Below are positions 1-10,945 of a stretch of DNA of 64,000 nucleotides, piece after piece. The stretch spans positions 1 to 64,000 of the forward strand of contig CALSCQ010003197.1 in assembly GCA_943704525.1 (NCBI GenBank), written 5' to 3'. Numbering within the stretch: position 1 is the first letter of the stretch; each line of letters opens with the position of its first letter. Origin of the DNA: Pigoraptor vietnamica. Taxonomy: Eukaryota > Opisthokonta > Filasterea. Position numbers and translations under genes: made by a program. Under the pieces are notes generated by a model. It did no database searches and was not told where the DNA came from. It saw only the letters and a program-made list of their open reading frames with translations.

Positions 1-43
1 CCCACCCTTCTCTCCCAAACACACCTTTTTCTACCCTCATCAG

Positions 44-2517
44 CGAGGACAACAAGCCCACGCAGTTTGGGGACGCCATGTCGCAGTACCGCGTGGTGCT
101 GTGGCGGCAGACGGGCGTCGACCGCCTCGCCGTCCCCTGCAAGGACAAGCAGCAGATTAGCACGGCGCAGCTCCTCCGCTACGTGTGCCCGCAGCTCGCC
201 AACGCAAAGCTGCGCCCGCTCAACGACTATGACTCGCAGAAGGAGCTGATCACTATCGAGGACTACGTGACGAACCGCACGTTCAAGTTTGGCATCCTGT
301 ACGCGAAGCCCGGCCAGTCGCGCGAGGAGGAGATGTTCTGCAACGAGAAGGGCTCGGCGGACTTTGACGAGTTTCTGCGGCAGATGGGCGAGCGCATCAC
401 GCTTAAGGGGTGGCCGCACTTTCGCGCGGGTCTCGACGTCAAGGGGGGCACGACCGGCACCGAGTCGGTGTACGTGACGTTCAAGGGTTACGAGATTATG
501 TTCCACGTGAGCACGCTGCTCCCGCACATCCCGGGTGACGCGCAGCAGCTGGAGCGCAAGCGGCACATTGGCAACGACATTGCGGTCGTCATCTTCATGG
601 ACGAAGACGTCCCAGGGACGCCACCTGCGGGCGACGGCGCTGCGGACGGCGAGGTGGACTCGAAGTTCTTCCCCGGCGCCATCGCGTCGCACTTTATCCA
701 CGTGATCGCCGTTGTGAAGCCCGCGACGGACGAGAACGGCAACCGGTGTTACTGGGTCAACGTCGCGTCGAAGGACACGATTCCGCGCTACGGCCCGTTC
801 CTTCCGAACCCGCCGTGCTTTGTGCCGGGTAGCAAGTTCCGCGAGTTTATGCTTGCCAAGCTCGTCAACGGGGAGCGCGCGACGTACGCCAGTCACCAGT
901 TCCGAGAGCGCGAGCGGCGCACGCTGAGCCAGCTGCTCGCCGCCCTCGAGGAGAAGACGGTGAAGAAGAAGGACAAGGGCGAAAAGGCGTTCGTCCCGGC
1001 GCCGCGGACGTCGATCCCTCTGATCCAGACGGCTGTCGGTGGCGCGGACGAGGCCGCCGGCGCTGTGGAGGCGGCGCGGCTGAACGTGCTGATGGACCCG
1101 GCGCAGATGCAGAGCGGCAACGAGCTCTTCATGGCGGACCCGGTCGTCGCGGGGTTGCCGTTTGAGATCACGTGCGGCGACCGCGTTCGCGACCGGCTGC
1201 TGCTGGGCACGGCGACGGGGCTGTTTTTGTACGGCGGTTCGGCGGGGATTCAGAAGGTCGCGCTCGCCCAGGAGAGAAAGTGGGTGGCGACATTTATATG
1301 CCCTTGTGCGGTGTGTGTGCTGTTACGTCTCCATTGCTCACGCTCTCTTCCCTACTCGTGCAGGTTCATGCAGCTGACGGTCGTCGCCGAGCTCGGCATC
1401 ACCATCGCGTGCTGCGCCAAGGGGGGCGTCTCGCACATCGTTGTGTACCAGACGGACACGCTCAAGGCTGGCAGCGTCCCCGCGACTGAGACGGAGATTG
1501 AAGACACGAAGGGCTGCACGCTGTTTGCGCTCGATCCCTACTGGCGGTCGTCGGTGGCGGCTGACTCGCTCTTCCTGTGCGTTGCCGTCAAGAAGGCGCT
1601 CATTCTGTTCGTGTGGAACTCGGACACGAGCGCGTTCTTCAAGCTGAAGGTGGGTGCGACTAATCTGTGAGGCGTATGCAACCAACAGCAGCCTACTATG
1701 ATCCTCTACTCCCAGGAGCATGGCGAATTCTGATACAACGTCGCTCGCGTGCGCAGGTCGTCCCTATTGGCGAGACGTGCACAGCACTCGGCCTCAGTGG
1801 GAAGTGCGCCATCGCGGGCGCCGGCAACAAGTTCCTCCGCGTGGACATGCAGCCGTCGCCGCGCGGGGAGCCCGTGCGCGAGCTCAAGCTGCCCGTCCAG
1901 CTCGCCCTCGGCGCCGTCCAGCCCATCGACGTGCTGCACCTCGGGTCGAACGAGTTTTTGATCTGCTTCAACAGTATCCGCTTTTGTGGCTTGAATGCCG
2001 GTTCATCTCTGTCAGCAGGCGCCGAGTGTGTGCACGATCTGTTTGCGAGTGTGTGCACGATTTGTTCGCGTTCGCGCGCAGCTTCATGCTCTCTTTTCCC
2101 TGTGTGACCTTGACTCGACGCCTCAACAGACATTGGCCTCTTCATTGACCGCGACGGGCGGCAGTCACGTGACTTCCATCTCAAGTGGAACGTCTTCCCG
2201 CAGTTTGTCGGTGGGATATCGCGCCCCATACTTGCCGTGTGATGTTGCATAGAGGTGCAGCACTGACGCCGCTCTGTTCCAATTCTCGCTCCGCAGTCTA
2301 CGCATACCCGAACGTCCTCGCCTTCTCTGCGGCGGCCGTCGAGGTGCGGACGGTGCTCAACGGCAATCTCATCCAGACGATGCCCGTCCCCTCAACGCAC
2401 CTTATCACCGTGCGCAACTCGACCAAGAAGATCTACGTCGCCAACACGGCCCCCGGCGCCAGCGGATCGTCCATCTACAAGCTCTCGTACGTCTCGCAGT
2501 CGCAGGAAAACGAGTAG
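44..2517 (+). CDS. RapGAP-CNH protein (GARNL3-like), 5' partial
   Basis: Predicted GTPase-activating protein for Rap-type small GTPases with a citron-homology domain. Exons read as 44-1279, 1364-1649, 1757-1973, 2130-2210 and 2297-2517. The RapGAP domain covers about residues 65-255 counted from the Met at 78; the catalytic asparagine lies in ERKRHIGNDIAVVIF, and GLDVKGGTTGTESVY and KGYEIMFHVSTLLP are family signatures. The C-terminal half, from about residue 360, matches CNH domains and ends in KLSYVSQSQENE. This RapGAP-then-CNH order is that of GARNL3. Position 43 ends a good acceptor (pyrimidines then CAG), and the sequence from 44 is open in frame into the Met at 78, so the gene probably begins left of the window; 78 is the fallback start. 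Intron 1 (84 nt) is a multiple of three without stops. The fit of all five exons supports the model strongly. Confidence 0.9.
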
Positions 2518-2922
2518 CTCGCTCGTTCTCTGTGTTCCGCGTGGTCGGTTGCGCTTCCTAACCAGCGCATTTCGCGCGCTCTGCGTGCGCGTGTGCATGT
2601 CGGCCTGCTTATCCGCTATTTTTTTTTCGTCCGCTCGTTCCGCGCGCTGTGTGTGCGCTCAGTTGCGTTCGCAGCAAACGCTTTCGCGTCGTCCACTGAC
2701 TACACTTATTTGAAGTGCCCCCCCCCTCTCTCGGTAGGCTTGGATATTTGCAAGGTGATAGAGTTTTACTTCTTTTGTTTTTCTTTTCTCACATAGGACG
2801 CAGAAGTCCATGGCGCTGGCGATATTGGGACGGAAAATGAGGAGACTGTACAGGGCTCGAAGGCAAGGACAAGCACGCAGCGAGACGCGCGACGCAAAGG
2901 CAGATCGAGACGGGCGGAGGGA
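2518..2922. other. Tail-to-tail intergenic spacer
   Basis: This spacer lies between the 3' ends of the RapGAP-CNH gene and the small membrane-protein gene. It contains T- and C-runs and no convincing open frame or RNA gene. It probably holds both 3' UTRs. Confidence 0.6.
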
Positions 2923-3423
2923 TCACTTGACGAACCAGTAGCAAAGGAAGATGCCGACTGTGAGCAGTATGGGGACGACGATCTGCAGCAGCCCGATGCC
3001 CGTCACCACGCACATGCCGCGCGAGCAGCACCGGCGGCGCCGCCGCCACGCCTCGACCTCCTCCTTGGTCGGATAGTGAATCAGCGGTGAGCGCTCGTTC
3101 GCACTCTTGTAGTCGTAGTCCCCGGACGACGAGGCCGACGCCTCGCTGCGGACGGAGTACCCGTGGGGGCGCTTGCATTCTCCGGACTCGTCGTCGTCGT
3201 CGGTGGCGTGCATCTCGCAGCAGCTGGACACGCGGCGCGGGGACGCCGTCAGCACGGCGGCGTGGGTTGGCGAGTTGGGGGCCACAACGAGCGCGATCGG
3301 CTCGTTAGGCGTCCCTTGCAGAGCGGCCACGACGCTCAGCGGCACCTCGACGACAATGACATGCTCTTGAATTTCAGCAGGAGCGTAGGACGGCACTGGG
3401 GCGGGCGCGGCGGCAGGCTCCAT
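2923..3423 (-). CDS. Orphan tail-anchored membrane protein, 166 aa
   Basis: I do not recognise this protein. The chosen start is an ATG giving MEPAAAPAP; the frame stays open upstream but that part is compositionally poor. The first 100 residues are proline/alanine-rich and low in structure. They are followed by an acidic DDDDESGE stretch and a serine-rich patch. The C-terminus is distinctive: an EAWRRRRRCCSRGMC basic/cysteine segment directly before one hydrophobic span (GIGLLQIVVPILLTVGIFL) and a four-residue tail. That pattern suits a C-terminally anchored protein, with the arginine cluster cytosolic and the CC pair a candidate palmitoylation site (inference). No intron is needed. A run of real coding sequence is likely; function is unknown. 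Confidence 0.6.
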   Translation of the reverse strand: MEPAAAPAPVPSYAPAEIQEHVIVVEVPLSVVAALQGTPNEPIALVVAPNSPTHAAVLTASPRRVSSCCEMHATDDDDESGECKRPHGYSVRSEASASSSGDYDYKSANERSPLIHYPTKEEVEAWRRRRRCCSRGMCVVTGIGLLQIVVPILLTVGIFLCYWFVK

Positions 3424-4257
3424 CTTGCAAATCTCAACGGCGACACACTGTCTGGAGTTGTGTGCGGCAGACGATGATGAACGATGCACCCTTGAGCTCG
3501 CCCCTTGTCGTGCTGCAGAGTGTGGGGCGCAATGCGGCGAGTGAGCACGAGACCAAAAGCACGCGCGGCGATGCGTCGGTGGCTGATCTATTTTGGGCGT
3601 CAGGCATGTGATAGGGGACAAGGATGCGTGGATGGTTCCTTGCGAGTTGCCGTCTTTCGGGCCTTCCGGCGGTGACTGCACAATACACACCGTGTGCTGT
3701 GGAAAGGCGTCGCACGGAATGGCGGAATGGTCGGTGGGTTTGTGATCTCCCTCGAAGGTTCGCTGTGTGCGCACAGGTTATCGACGAAGAAAATTCGACC
3801 GAATTCGGTGGGCTGTGAAGGCACACGACAACGACGCCCACAGCAGCGCAACAATGGAATTCTCTCGCGCGTGTCCGGCAACAAGAATGAGGAGGGAAGA
3901 GGACGTCGGAGGGCGGCCACATGCACGAGAGAAGGAAAAACGATGTGACGTGAATGACATTGCCCATACACAAGCCATACAAGAAACAACGACGCCGTGC
4001 ATTGCGATTGGTTGGATTGAAAAGTGCAGCGTCACTGTCCAAACACCCACCTTTGCCGCCATTCTAACCCTCACCTTGCACTGCAATGGACTTGCACCAT
4101 TGCGGCCGTGCACTCTCTCACGGGGGAACACCCACCATGGCTGCTGTCGAAACGCCCACCTTACATGACAGCTATCGCACACAGAACAGTCCATCTGATT
4201 GATCAGGGGTACGCACGCTCAACACACACCAAGGAAGCAGTCAGCGGAATAACATTA
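3424..4257. other. Intergenic region upstream of the orphan membrane gene
   Basis: About 830 bp separate the ATG of the small membrane protein from the stop of the SNF1-like kinase; both genes are on the minus strand. It contains a CRE-like half site (gtgacgtgaatgac) near 3947. Several overlapping open frames here look like composition-driven shadows. It probably holds the promoter and 5' UTR of the small gene. Confidence 0.5.
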
Positions 4258-6607
4258 TTATTGTGCCGAAGCACCCTTCAGCGAAAACGTCCCCGATATC
4301 CGCGAAGACGACGGCCGACTTCGGTTTCGCGTCTCAAATGGCTCCTCTTCCTCCGGCACGGTCGGTGATGCCGGCGGCGACGGCTGCCCACCCATCGACA
4401 ACCTATCGCTCGCCCGTCGCCCTTGCGGGGAGTGCGAAAAAGAAAGCGGCGACACCGACCGCGGAACGGGTGCCAAGGACGACGTGGGCAGCAACATAGT
4501 CGGCGGCGACGCAATGCCCTCTATCTTTGCTGGCGAGTGCGGAACGGGTATCGGGCTTGACACTGACGGCAACGTGTCAATGGCCTCGCCAGTCGTCCCC
4601 GCGGGCACAAATATCGGCGACGCCGGTCGGTCGTTGCCGAGGAGCGATTTGCGGCGATCGCGGCGCGCAAGTAGATGGTACGTGGCAGAGAGGTTATTGT
4701 GGTGATTGCCGGCAACAGCGTCTCGCACCTGCACAAGCGATGGCATCAATTACGAGCCACAAATGCACAGAACACTCTAGCCATCTCAGTCGCAGAGACG
4801 GGCACCCACAACACGCACACACAGCAACCGCAGTCCCACACACCTGGCCGTCGTCAAAGTTCATGTCATGCATCGACTTCAAGAGGGTCGAATCGAGGTC
4901 ATTGCCATCGCAGCCCGGCGCGGACTCCAGCGTGCACGGGAAGGCAGGCTCCTCGGTGAACCACGGGTGCTGCCGAATCTCGTCAATTGTCGCGCGCGTG
5001 TGCGGGTTGACGTCGAGCATTCGCCTTATGAGCGCCTGTGCAGCTGCGCACAGACACAGGAACTCGTGCTCAGCGACCTTTGACAACAAATGGCATGCAG
5101 AAATTCCGCCCGTAACGCGCCATCGCCGGTCAACCCACATTTCGAAACGCTGTCCGGGATTGTGTAGTCGCCCGAGACAATTTGCGAGAGCGCGACGGAG
5201 AGTTGGCCCTCGAACGGCAGCTGGTTCGTCAAGAGGTGATACATGATCACGCCGAGGCTCCATATGTCTGCCGACGGACCCGAGTATTGGTCGCCGAGCA
5301 GCATCTCTGCGCGCACACACGCCGGCACGAGAAACAAACGACAGTGAGGGCTGGCGTCAAACACAAAACGTGCACACTTGTCCACATGCGGGGGCACGCA
5401 ACGCCGGCACGAGGAACAAACGACAGTGAGGGCTGGCGTCAAACAAAAACGGGCACACTATTGTCCACATACGGGGGCATGCAACTGAAACAGCAACGAC
5501 TGCAAGCCAACGGACGCGCAAAAAAGAAAAGAAAAAAAAAAAAAAAGACTGCACGAGATTGCTCACCTGGCGCCGCAAAGTAGTGAGATCCGCAGAACGT
5601 GCTCATCGATTTCCGGTGGTCCTGCGTGCGATTAAAGCCACCGTCAGACACAATGGACAACAAGCCTGTCACAAGCGCAGTTCAAAGGCAAGTCACGTGC
5701 CAGCAACGACGACGCAAAGCGCACTCAGTTCCCATACGGTCCCCATACAGTTCCCATACTGAGCCACGCGACTCACCGGGTTGCAGAGGCCAAAGTCGGA
5801 CAGCTTGAGCGTGTCCGTAATGTCAATAAGCACATTGTCGGGCTTTAGGTCTCTGCGGGCGTTCAAAAAGACACCGAGGGAAACAAGGTTACGAGGCAGC
5901 GAAAAAAAGGCACTATTGGCAACACGAAGGATGGGACGGGAGCAGGCGAGAGAAGCATGAACGGCCGCGCACGCGCCTCGCTCGGGTCGCACCTGTGCAC
6001 AATGTTGTTCGCGTGGCAGCAGTGGAGTGCGCGCACGAGCTGCACGGTGAACTTCTTCGCCTCGAGTTCTGTGAGCTTTCCCTTGCGCTTCAAGTAGTCG
6101 TACAGGTCGCCCCCTTCCGCGTGCTCCATGAACATGTAAATCTCGTCGTTCGTCTCATACACCTCGTACAGCCGAATAATGTTGTCGTGGCTCAGCCGCT
6201 TCAGGGCATCTATCTCGCGCATGATGGCCACGCGGTCGCCGTCCGTCTTAATCTTCTTCTTGTCGACGATTTTTACGGCGACCTGCAGCATATGTGCATG
6301 TAAGGTGTAGCGCTGCAATGTGCCCTGCCGTGCTCGTGAATGCCCCCCTGTGCTTTCCGAACGGCCGCACACGCAGGTCCCGAAATACAGCATAATACAC
6401 GCACACAACACGCACACAACACGAATACAACACGTACACAACACGAATACAACACGTACACAACACGCACACGACACGTAAAACAACCTCTCGCACCTTT
6501 TCGTTGGTCAGCACGTGCGATGCGAGCTTCACTTTGTGCACGCCCTCGCCAAGCGTCATCGTGGAAATGACGTAGTTGCCCACTTGCACCGCCCGCCGCG
6601 CACTCAT
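4258..6607 (-). CDS. SNF1/AMPK-related Ser/Thr kinase with UBA-like domain
   Basis: CAMK-family kinase of about 456 aa, in seven exons: 6607-6497, 6282-5993, 5852-5777, 5621-5567, 5306-5139, 5043-4844 and 4728-4258. Motifs seen: VAVKIVDKKKI (ATP lysine), HRDLKPDN catalytic loop, DFGLCNP, a T-loop STFCGSHYFAAPE whose Thr matches the LKB1-type site of AMPK-related kinases, and DIWSLGVIMYHLL. A UBA-like segment follows the kinase domain (LLKSMHDMNFDDG across a splice junction to NLSATYHLLARR), as in AMPK-related kinases. The tail of about 130 residues is Ser/Pro-rich with RRxS-type sites. Oddity: the glycine loop reads LGEGVHKVKLA, one residue short and lacking the third glycine of GxGxxG. It is divergent from the Rim15-like kinase. 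Whether it is SNF1 itself or a MARK/SIK-like relative is not settled. Confidence 0.88.
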
Positions 6608-7473
6608 TCTCGCGAACCAAAACGAGGTCCAAGAGACCCCTCGGCAGCAGCAAATGACACAGGTAGAACGACGCCGCCCGTCCGAAAGACGGCGAACGAA
6701 AGCTAAAGCGCCATGCGAGACTCGTAAGGATGTCCCGCCGACAACAGCCAACTCGCGCGAAATGGGCACCGCAACAGACTCGATTCTTCTCAGCCTGAGA
6801 CTTCTGCTTCGTAATCTCTCCTCTGCTTCACGACGACGCACGCAGACACACGCGGACGCAACGCGTACGATACAGCGATTTCCAATCGAAGTACGATTTG
6901 CCATGGAAGCTCGCCAACCGGCAAACCGAGTATTATTGTGTCCGCCGCGCACAACCAGCCCCCAAGGGGGGTGGCTCTGTCCGGCGCATTTAATCTGAAC
7001 GCCCTCGAAATCTGCCGCATTTTTCGCGCTCCGCCCCAATTCAGGCACGGAACGCCTGTTTGATACAAGCGAGCTCTCGTGTAACGCAATTATAGCGAGA
7101 TCTCGGTGAGTTGGCTTGGGGTTTCTCGTGCCGTTTTTCGCGGTCCGTGTTTGTGCCCTCTCTCCCTCTCTCTCTTCTCTTTCGCTCACACAAGCACGGC
7201 TACTCACTCACCCACGCACACCTTCGTGTCCCCACTGCAGTTGTGTGTCCTCCATTTGAGCCGTGGCGGATCTCTTTCTCTACCTTGTTCTAGTGTTTAC
7301 GACTCAACCTGTCCCACTGCTGCCCCAACACAAATCTCGCATGCGCTGATCGCTCGCTCTCATGATGCTAGGAGGGCGCTTGACCCGTAACTCTACCTAA
7401 GAGCAACGGAGGCCGTTGTTGACGTCCCTGGGCACGCCGGTCGCGTTGGCGTGTCCTTGGACGACCAGAAGAA
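6608..7473. promoter_or_regulatory. Shared divergent promoter region of two stress-type kinases
   Basis: About 870 bp lie between the ATG of the SNF1-like kinase (minus) and that of the Rim15-like kinase (plus). No supported coding exon is present. A pyrimidine-rich stretch (7150-7190) lies on the plus side. The region must carry both promoters and 5' UTRs unless non-coding exons are present. I could not identify specific factor sites with confidence. Confidence 0.55.
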
Positions 7474-10400
7474 ATGGCCGACGAAGCCCTCCGCGCCCTG
7501 CAGCGCAAGCTGGCGCGAACAAAGGAAACATGCGACGACGAACTCAATCGTCTGATCGATGCGCTCGCGGCGGACCTCGAGGCAATGCCCGCGGGCGACG
7601 ACATCCGCTTCTTTGCCGCCCTGGAGAAGCTGCACGGCCTTGCGGTCCAGTTGCTCGAGACGGACCTGGGAGCGCTGTCGGGTCCGCTGTGCCGCAAGCT
7701 CGTGAGCACGGCGCAGGCGCTGCAGGGCGAGTGGGAGGAGTCGTGGGGGTGTCGGCATTATACGACGGCGATGCTTCTCGTGTTCTCGCGCGTCTCCCGT
7801 GTGGTCGAGCGGATGGAGAACCTGAGCGGGGAGTTGCACAGCCCGAGCGTCCATGTCGCCCCGGATGTCCTCGTACGGGTTCGTGTTCCCTTGCCGTTCG
7901 CGGCATGCGCTGTTGGATTGCGCCGCGCTTCTTGTTTAGTGTGACTTTTAAGATGCGCCTGTGCTTTTGTGTGTTGGAGTTGGTCGTTGACGGTGCTGTT
8001 GTGTTGCGTTTTGGCCCGCAGGTGTCGTCCGTGGACATCGTTGACAACTCGCGCACGCTCCGCACCGCAAGCGAATACTCCGAGAGCGAATTGTCGATGG
8101 GTTCCATCTCGGCAGAGTCGCGGAGGTCCCCCTCGGGAGCGTCCGGTTCGAGCGTTGCCGGCGACACGACCGTCTGTCGCATCTGCGAGGCGCGCGTGTT
8201 CCGCGACTCTCTGCGCAACCACAGCCGCTACTGCGCCGTCGTCCAGAAGAGCGTCGTCGACATTGAAAGCTGCGATGAGCTCCTTCTCACGCTGCTCTCC
8301 ACCATGGAGCGCCGCGCGTACAACATGACCCACGGCCCGCAGAAGGCGACGACGCAGCTTGAGGAGCTGAGCGCACTCGAGGCACTCATTTCGCTCATCA
8401 AAGCCGCGCTCGATCTCGAGTCTGCCACGGATGCGGAGACAGAGGGGAGCCACCTGTTGAGCCGCGTGGACGCTTTGGTCGCGGACGACAGCGTGGGCCC
8501 GTTGGCTCGGCGGCTGTCGAACGCCATCACGCGAAAGGCGTCGTCAGTGGGGGTGAAGGTGCGGACGATCCAAGAAGCCGGCGCGCTGCTGCCGCGCGAG
8601 TCGTACGAGCCCACGAGCAGCATGCCGAGCATTAAGGACTTCTCATTTCTCAAGACAATCAGCCGCGGGTCGTTCGGGCACGTTTACCTCGCACGCAAGC
8701 GCGCGACGGGCGACTACTACGCTATCAAGGTGCTGCGGAAGAAGGACCTCGTCCGCAAGAACCAGGTCGAGAGCATCCGCAACGAGCGCAACATTCTGAC
8801 GATGCTCAACAGCCCGTTTGTGACCAAGCTGTACTACTGCTTCCAGTCGGTCGACTACCTCTACATTGTGATGGAGTACGCAAACGGCGGCGACCTCTTC
8901 TCGCTCATGCGAACGGTCGGCGCCCTCGGCGAGTCTTGGGCGCGCTTCTACATTGCCGAGGTGGTCGTCGCACTCGAGCACATCCACGCGCTCGGCATCG
9001 TGCACAGGGACATCAAGCCCGACAACCTGCTCATCAACAAGGACGGCCACATCAAGCTCGCGGACTTTGGGCTCAGCCGCGCGGGCCTTGGCGAGTGCCA
9101 CTGGGTCACGGTCGTGGAGAAGGCGACCCGCATGCTCGTCACAAACGACGAGGGCGGCGGCGCGTCGCTCGGACGTAAGAACTCGTCGGGGCGTCGCAAG
9201 AGCAGCGTATCGGCGCCGAGCGGTGCGGACGGGCGGCCGCTGGCGCAGAACAAGGTCGCGCCCGCGCCCGGCGAGCGGACGGAGACGGGGCTGCTCTCCC
9301 TCTCGTCGCGCCGGTCGATCTACCAGGAGCGCTGCCGTCGGTCGGCGCTGTACTCGTGCGTGGGGACGACGGACTACCTTGCGCCGGAGGTCATTCTCGG
9401 CATCGGCCACGACACGGCCGTCGATTGGTGGGCGACTGGCGTGTGCCTGTACGAGTTTCTCGCTGGCGCGCCGCCGTTTTTCGAGCCCAACCTCCAGGAC
9501 ACGTTCGCGAACATCCTGGAGCGCAACGTCGAGTGGCCCGACGAGATCTCCCCCCTCGCGAGGGACCTCATCAACCGCCTGCTCACCGTCGACGTCGACC
9601 GGCGACTTGGCAGCCGCGGCGCCGAAGAGGTCAAGGCGCACCCGTTCTTTGCGGGCCTGGACTGGCAGAACCTCGCATCGTCGCGCGCGGCCTACGTGCC
9701 CACCGTGAGCGATTACGAGGACACGAGCAAGTTTGTGCCGGGGGCGCGAAACCCGACGACTCCGCGGGCGGACGCCGCGGCGCGCTCGTCGTCTCTGGAA
9801 AACGCAGGCGCGGAGGAGCTCCAGCGCGAGGACGGCGAGGGCGCGGTGAGCCTGCCCGGGGCCGTGATGTCGGAGCGGCCCGGCGAGCGAAGTTCCAGCG
9901 ACGACGCGAACGCATCGAGCGGCGCCGAGCCCGACCCGCAGGCGGCGATCGCGGATCCCTTTGGCGATTTCCACTTCAAGAACTGCAATCTGCTCGACGA
10001 CGTGAACCAGAGCATCGTGTCTGTGCCGCCGCTTCCGGACGCGTCGATTGCGGGGATGCGGCGCGAGTCGCGGTCGAGCGAGTCGATCGGGCAGAACATT
10101 GACCGCCACCTGGACTGTCTGGTCGTGGAGGACAACCCCGTCACGCAGCGGATCGTCGACGCGCTGCTCAAGCAGATTGGCATCTCGGTGACGCAGTCGC
10201 TCGAGGGCGCGACGGCCGTGCGGCTGGCGACGGAGCACAAGTACGACCTCATCTTCATGGACATCATGATGCCGGGAATGGACGGCGAGAAGGCCACCGA
10301 GCTCATTCGGTGCGTGTGCCGTGTGTTGCGAAGGGGCTCCCGCGTTGGTTGCTCCGTGTGCCGTCTTGCAAGCGGGCGCGCGTGTGTTGCTCTGCACCAC

Positions 10401-10683
10401 AGCAGATGTTGTCTCTGCACATAGTGACAGTGTCTTTTGTGCGTGTCGTCTCACTGTGCCGATGGGGCTATCCCGTCACACTCGGTCTGATGCGCTGCGT
10501 GATCCGTACAGGCGCGCCGGGTTAAATCGCAAGACGCCCATTATAGCGTTCACGGCGATGGGCGACGTCAACCTCAAAAAGGGCTTCAACGACATTCTCG
10601 CAAAACCGTTCACAAAGGTCGAGCTGTACCGTATCGTCCAAAAGTGGCTCAAGAACGTCAAGGCCGCGCGCGAGGAGCACTAG
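7474..10683 (+). CDS. Rim15-like AGC kinase with zinc finger and receiver domain
   Basis: About 952 aa, from exons 7474-7872, 8022-10309 and 10512-10683. Order of parts: a helical N-terminal region (MADEALRALQRKL, 1-133); a CxxC...HxxxC zinc finger, CRICEARVFRDSLRNH, near 186-206; and an AGC/NDR-type kinase at about 338-672. The kinase has YAIKVLRKKD, HRDIKPDNLLI and ADFGLSRAGLG, then a long serine/arginine-rich insertion before TTDYLAPEVILG, as in Rim15 and Greatwall/MAST relatives. The C-terminus is a response-regulator receiver: VVEDNPVTQ, phospho-acceptor Asp in DLIFMDIMMPGMDG near 880, IIAFTAMG and ILAKPF with the conserved lysine. This combination matches yeast Rim15, which controls stationary-phase entry. 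The receiver keeps its key acidic, Asp, Thr and Lys positions, so phosphorelay input is plausible. It shares a divergent promoter with the SNF1-like kinase. Confidence 0.92.
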
Positions 10684-10945
10684 CAGTCTGGACGGCATTT
10701 GACAGCGTTCAGTCGGTGTGACGTCTGTGTAATTACTCCCTTACACGCGCCCGCGCACCTGTGGAAGGTGCCCGGGTGCACGTTACTGTAAATACATTCT
10801 CTTTATAAAAAACATCACTCAAGGATAAAGGTCGCTAGTTGTAGAACACAGCCGAAACTTCAGTCCCTATTCGTTTACCAGACAATCGCACGGCCAACGC
10901 GCGAGAGGGAGGCCAAAGGTCGCAGGCAGAGGGCCACAGGCCGCT

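Noticed and set aside
3434-4042. 202-codon minus-strand open frame upstream of the small membrane protein
   Set aside because: Cys/Arg/His-rich without motif or conserved look; probably promoter/UTR sequence.
8643-10454. 603-codon open frame antisense to the Rim15-like kinase
   Set aside because: Arg/Ala/Pro/His-rich shadow caused by GC-rich codons of the real gene; no domain and no splice logic.
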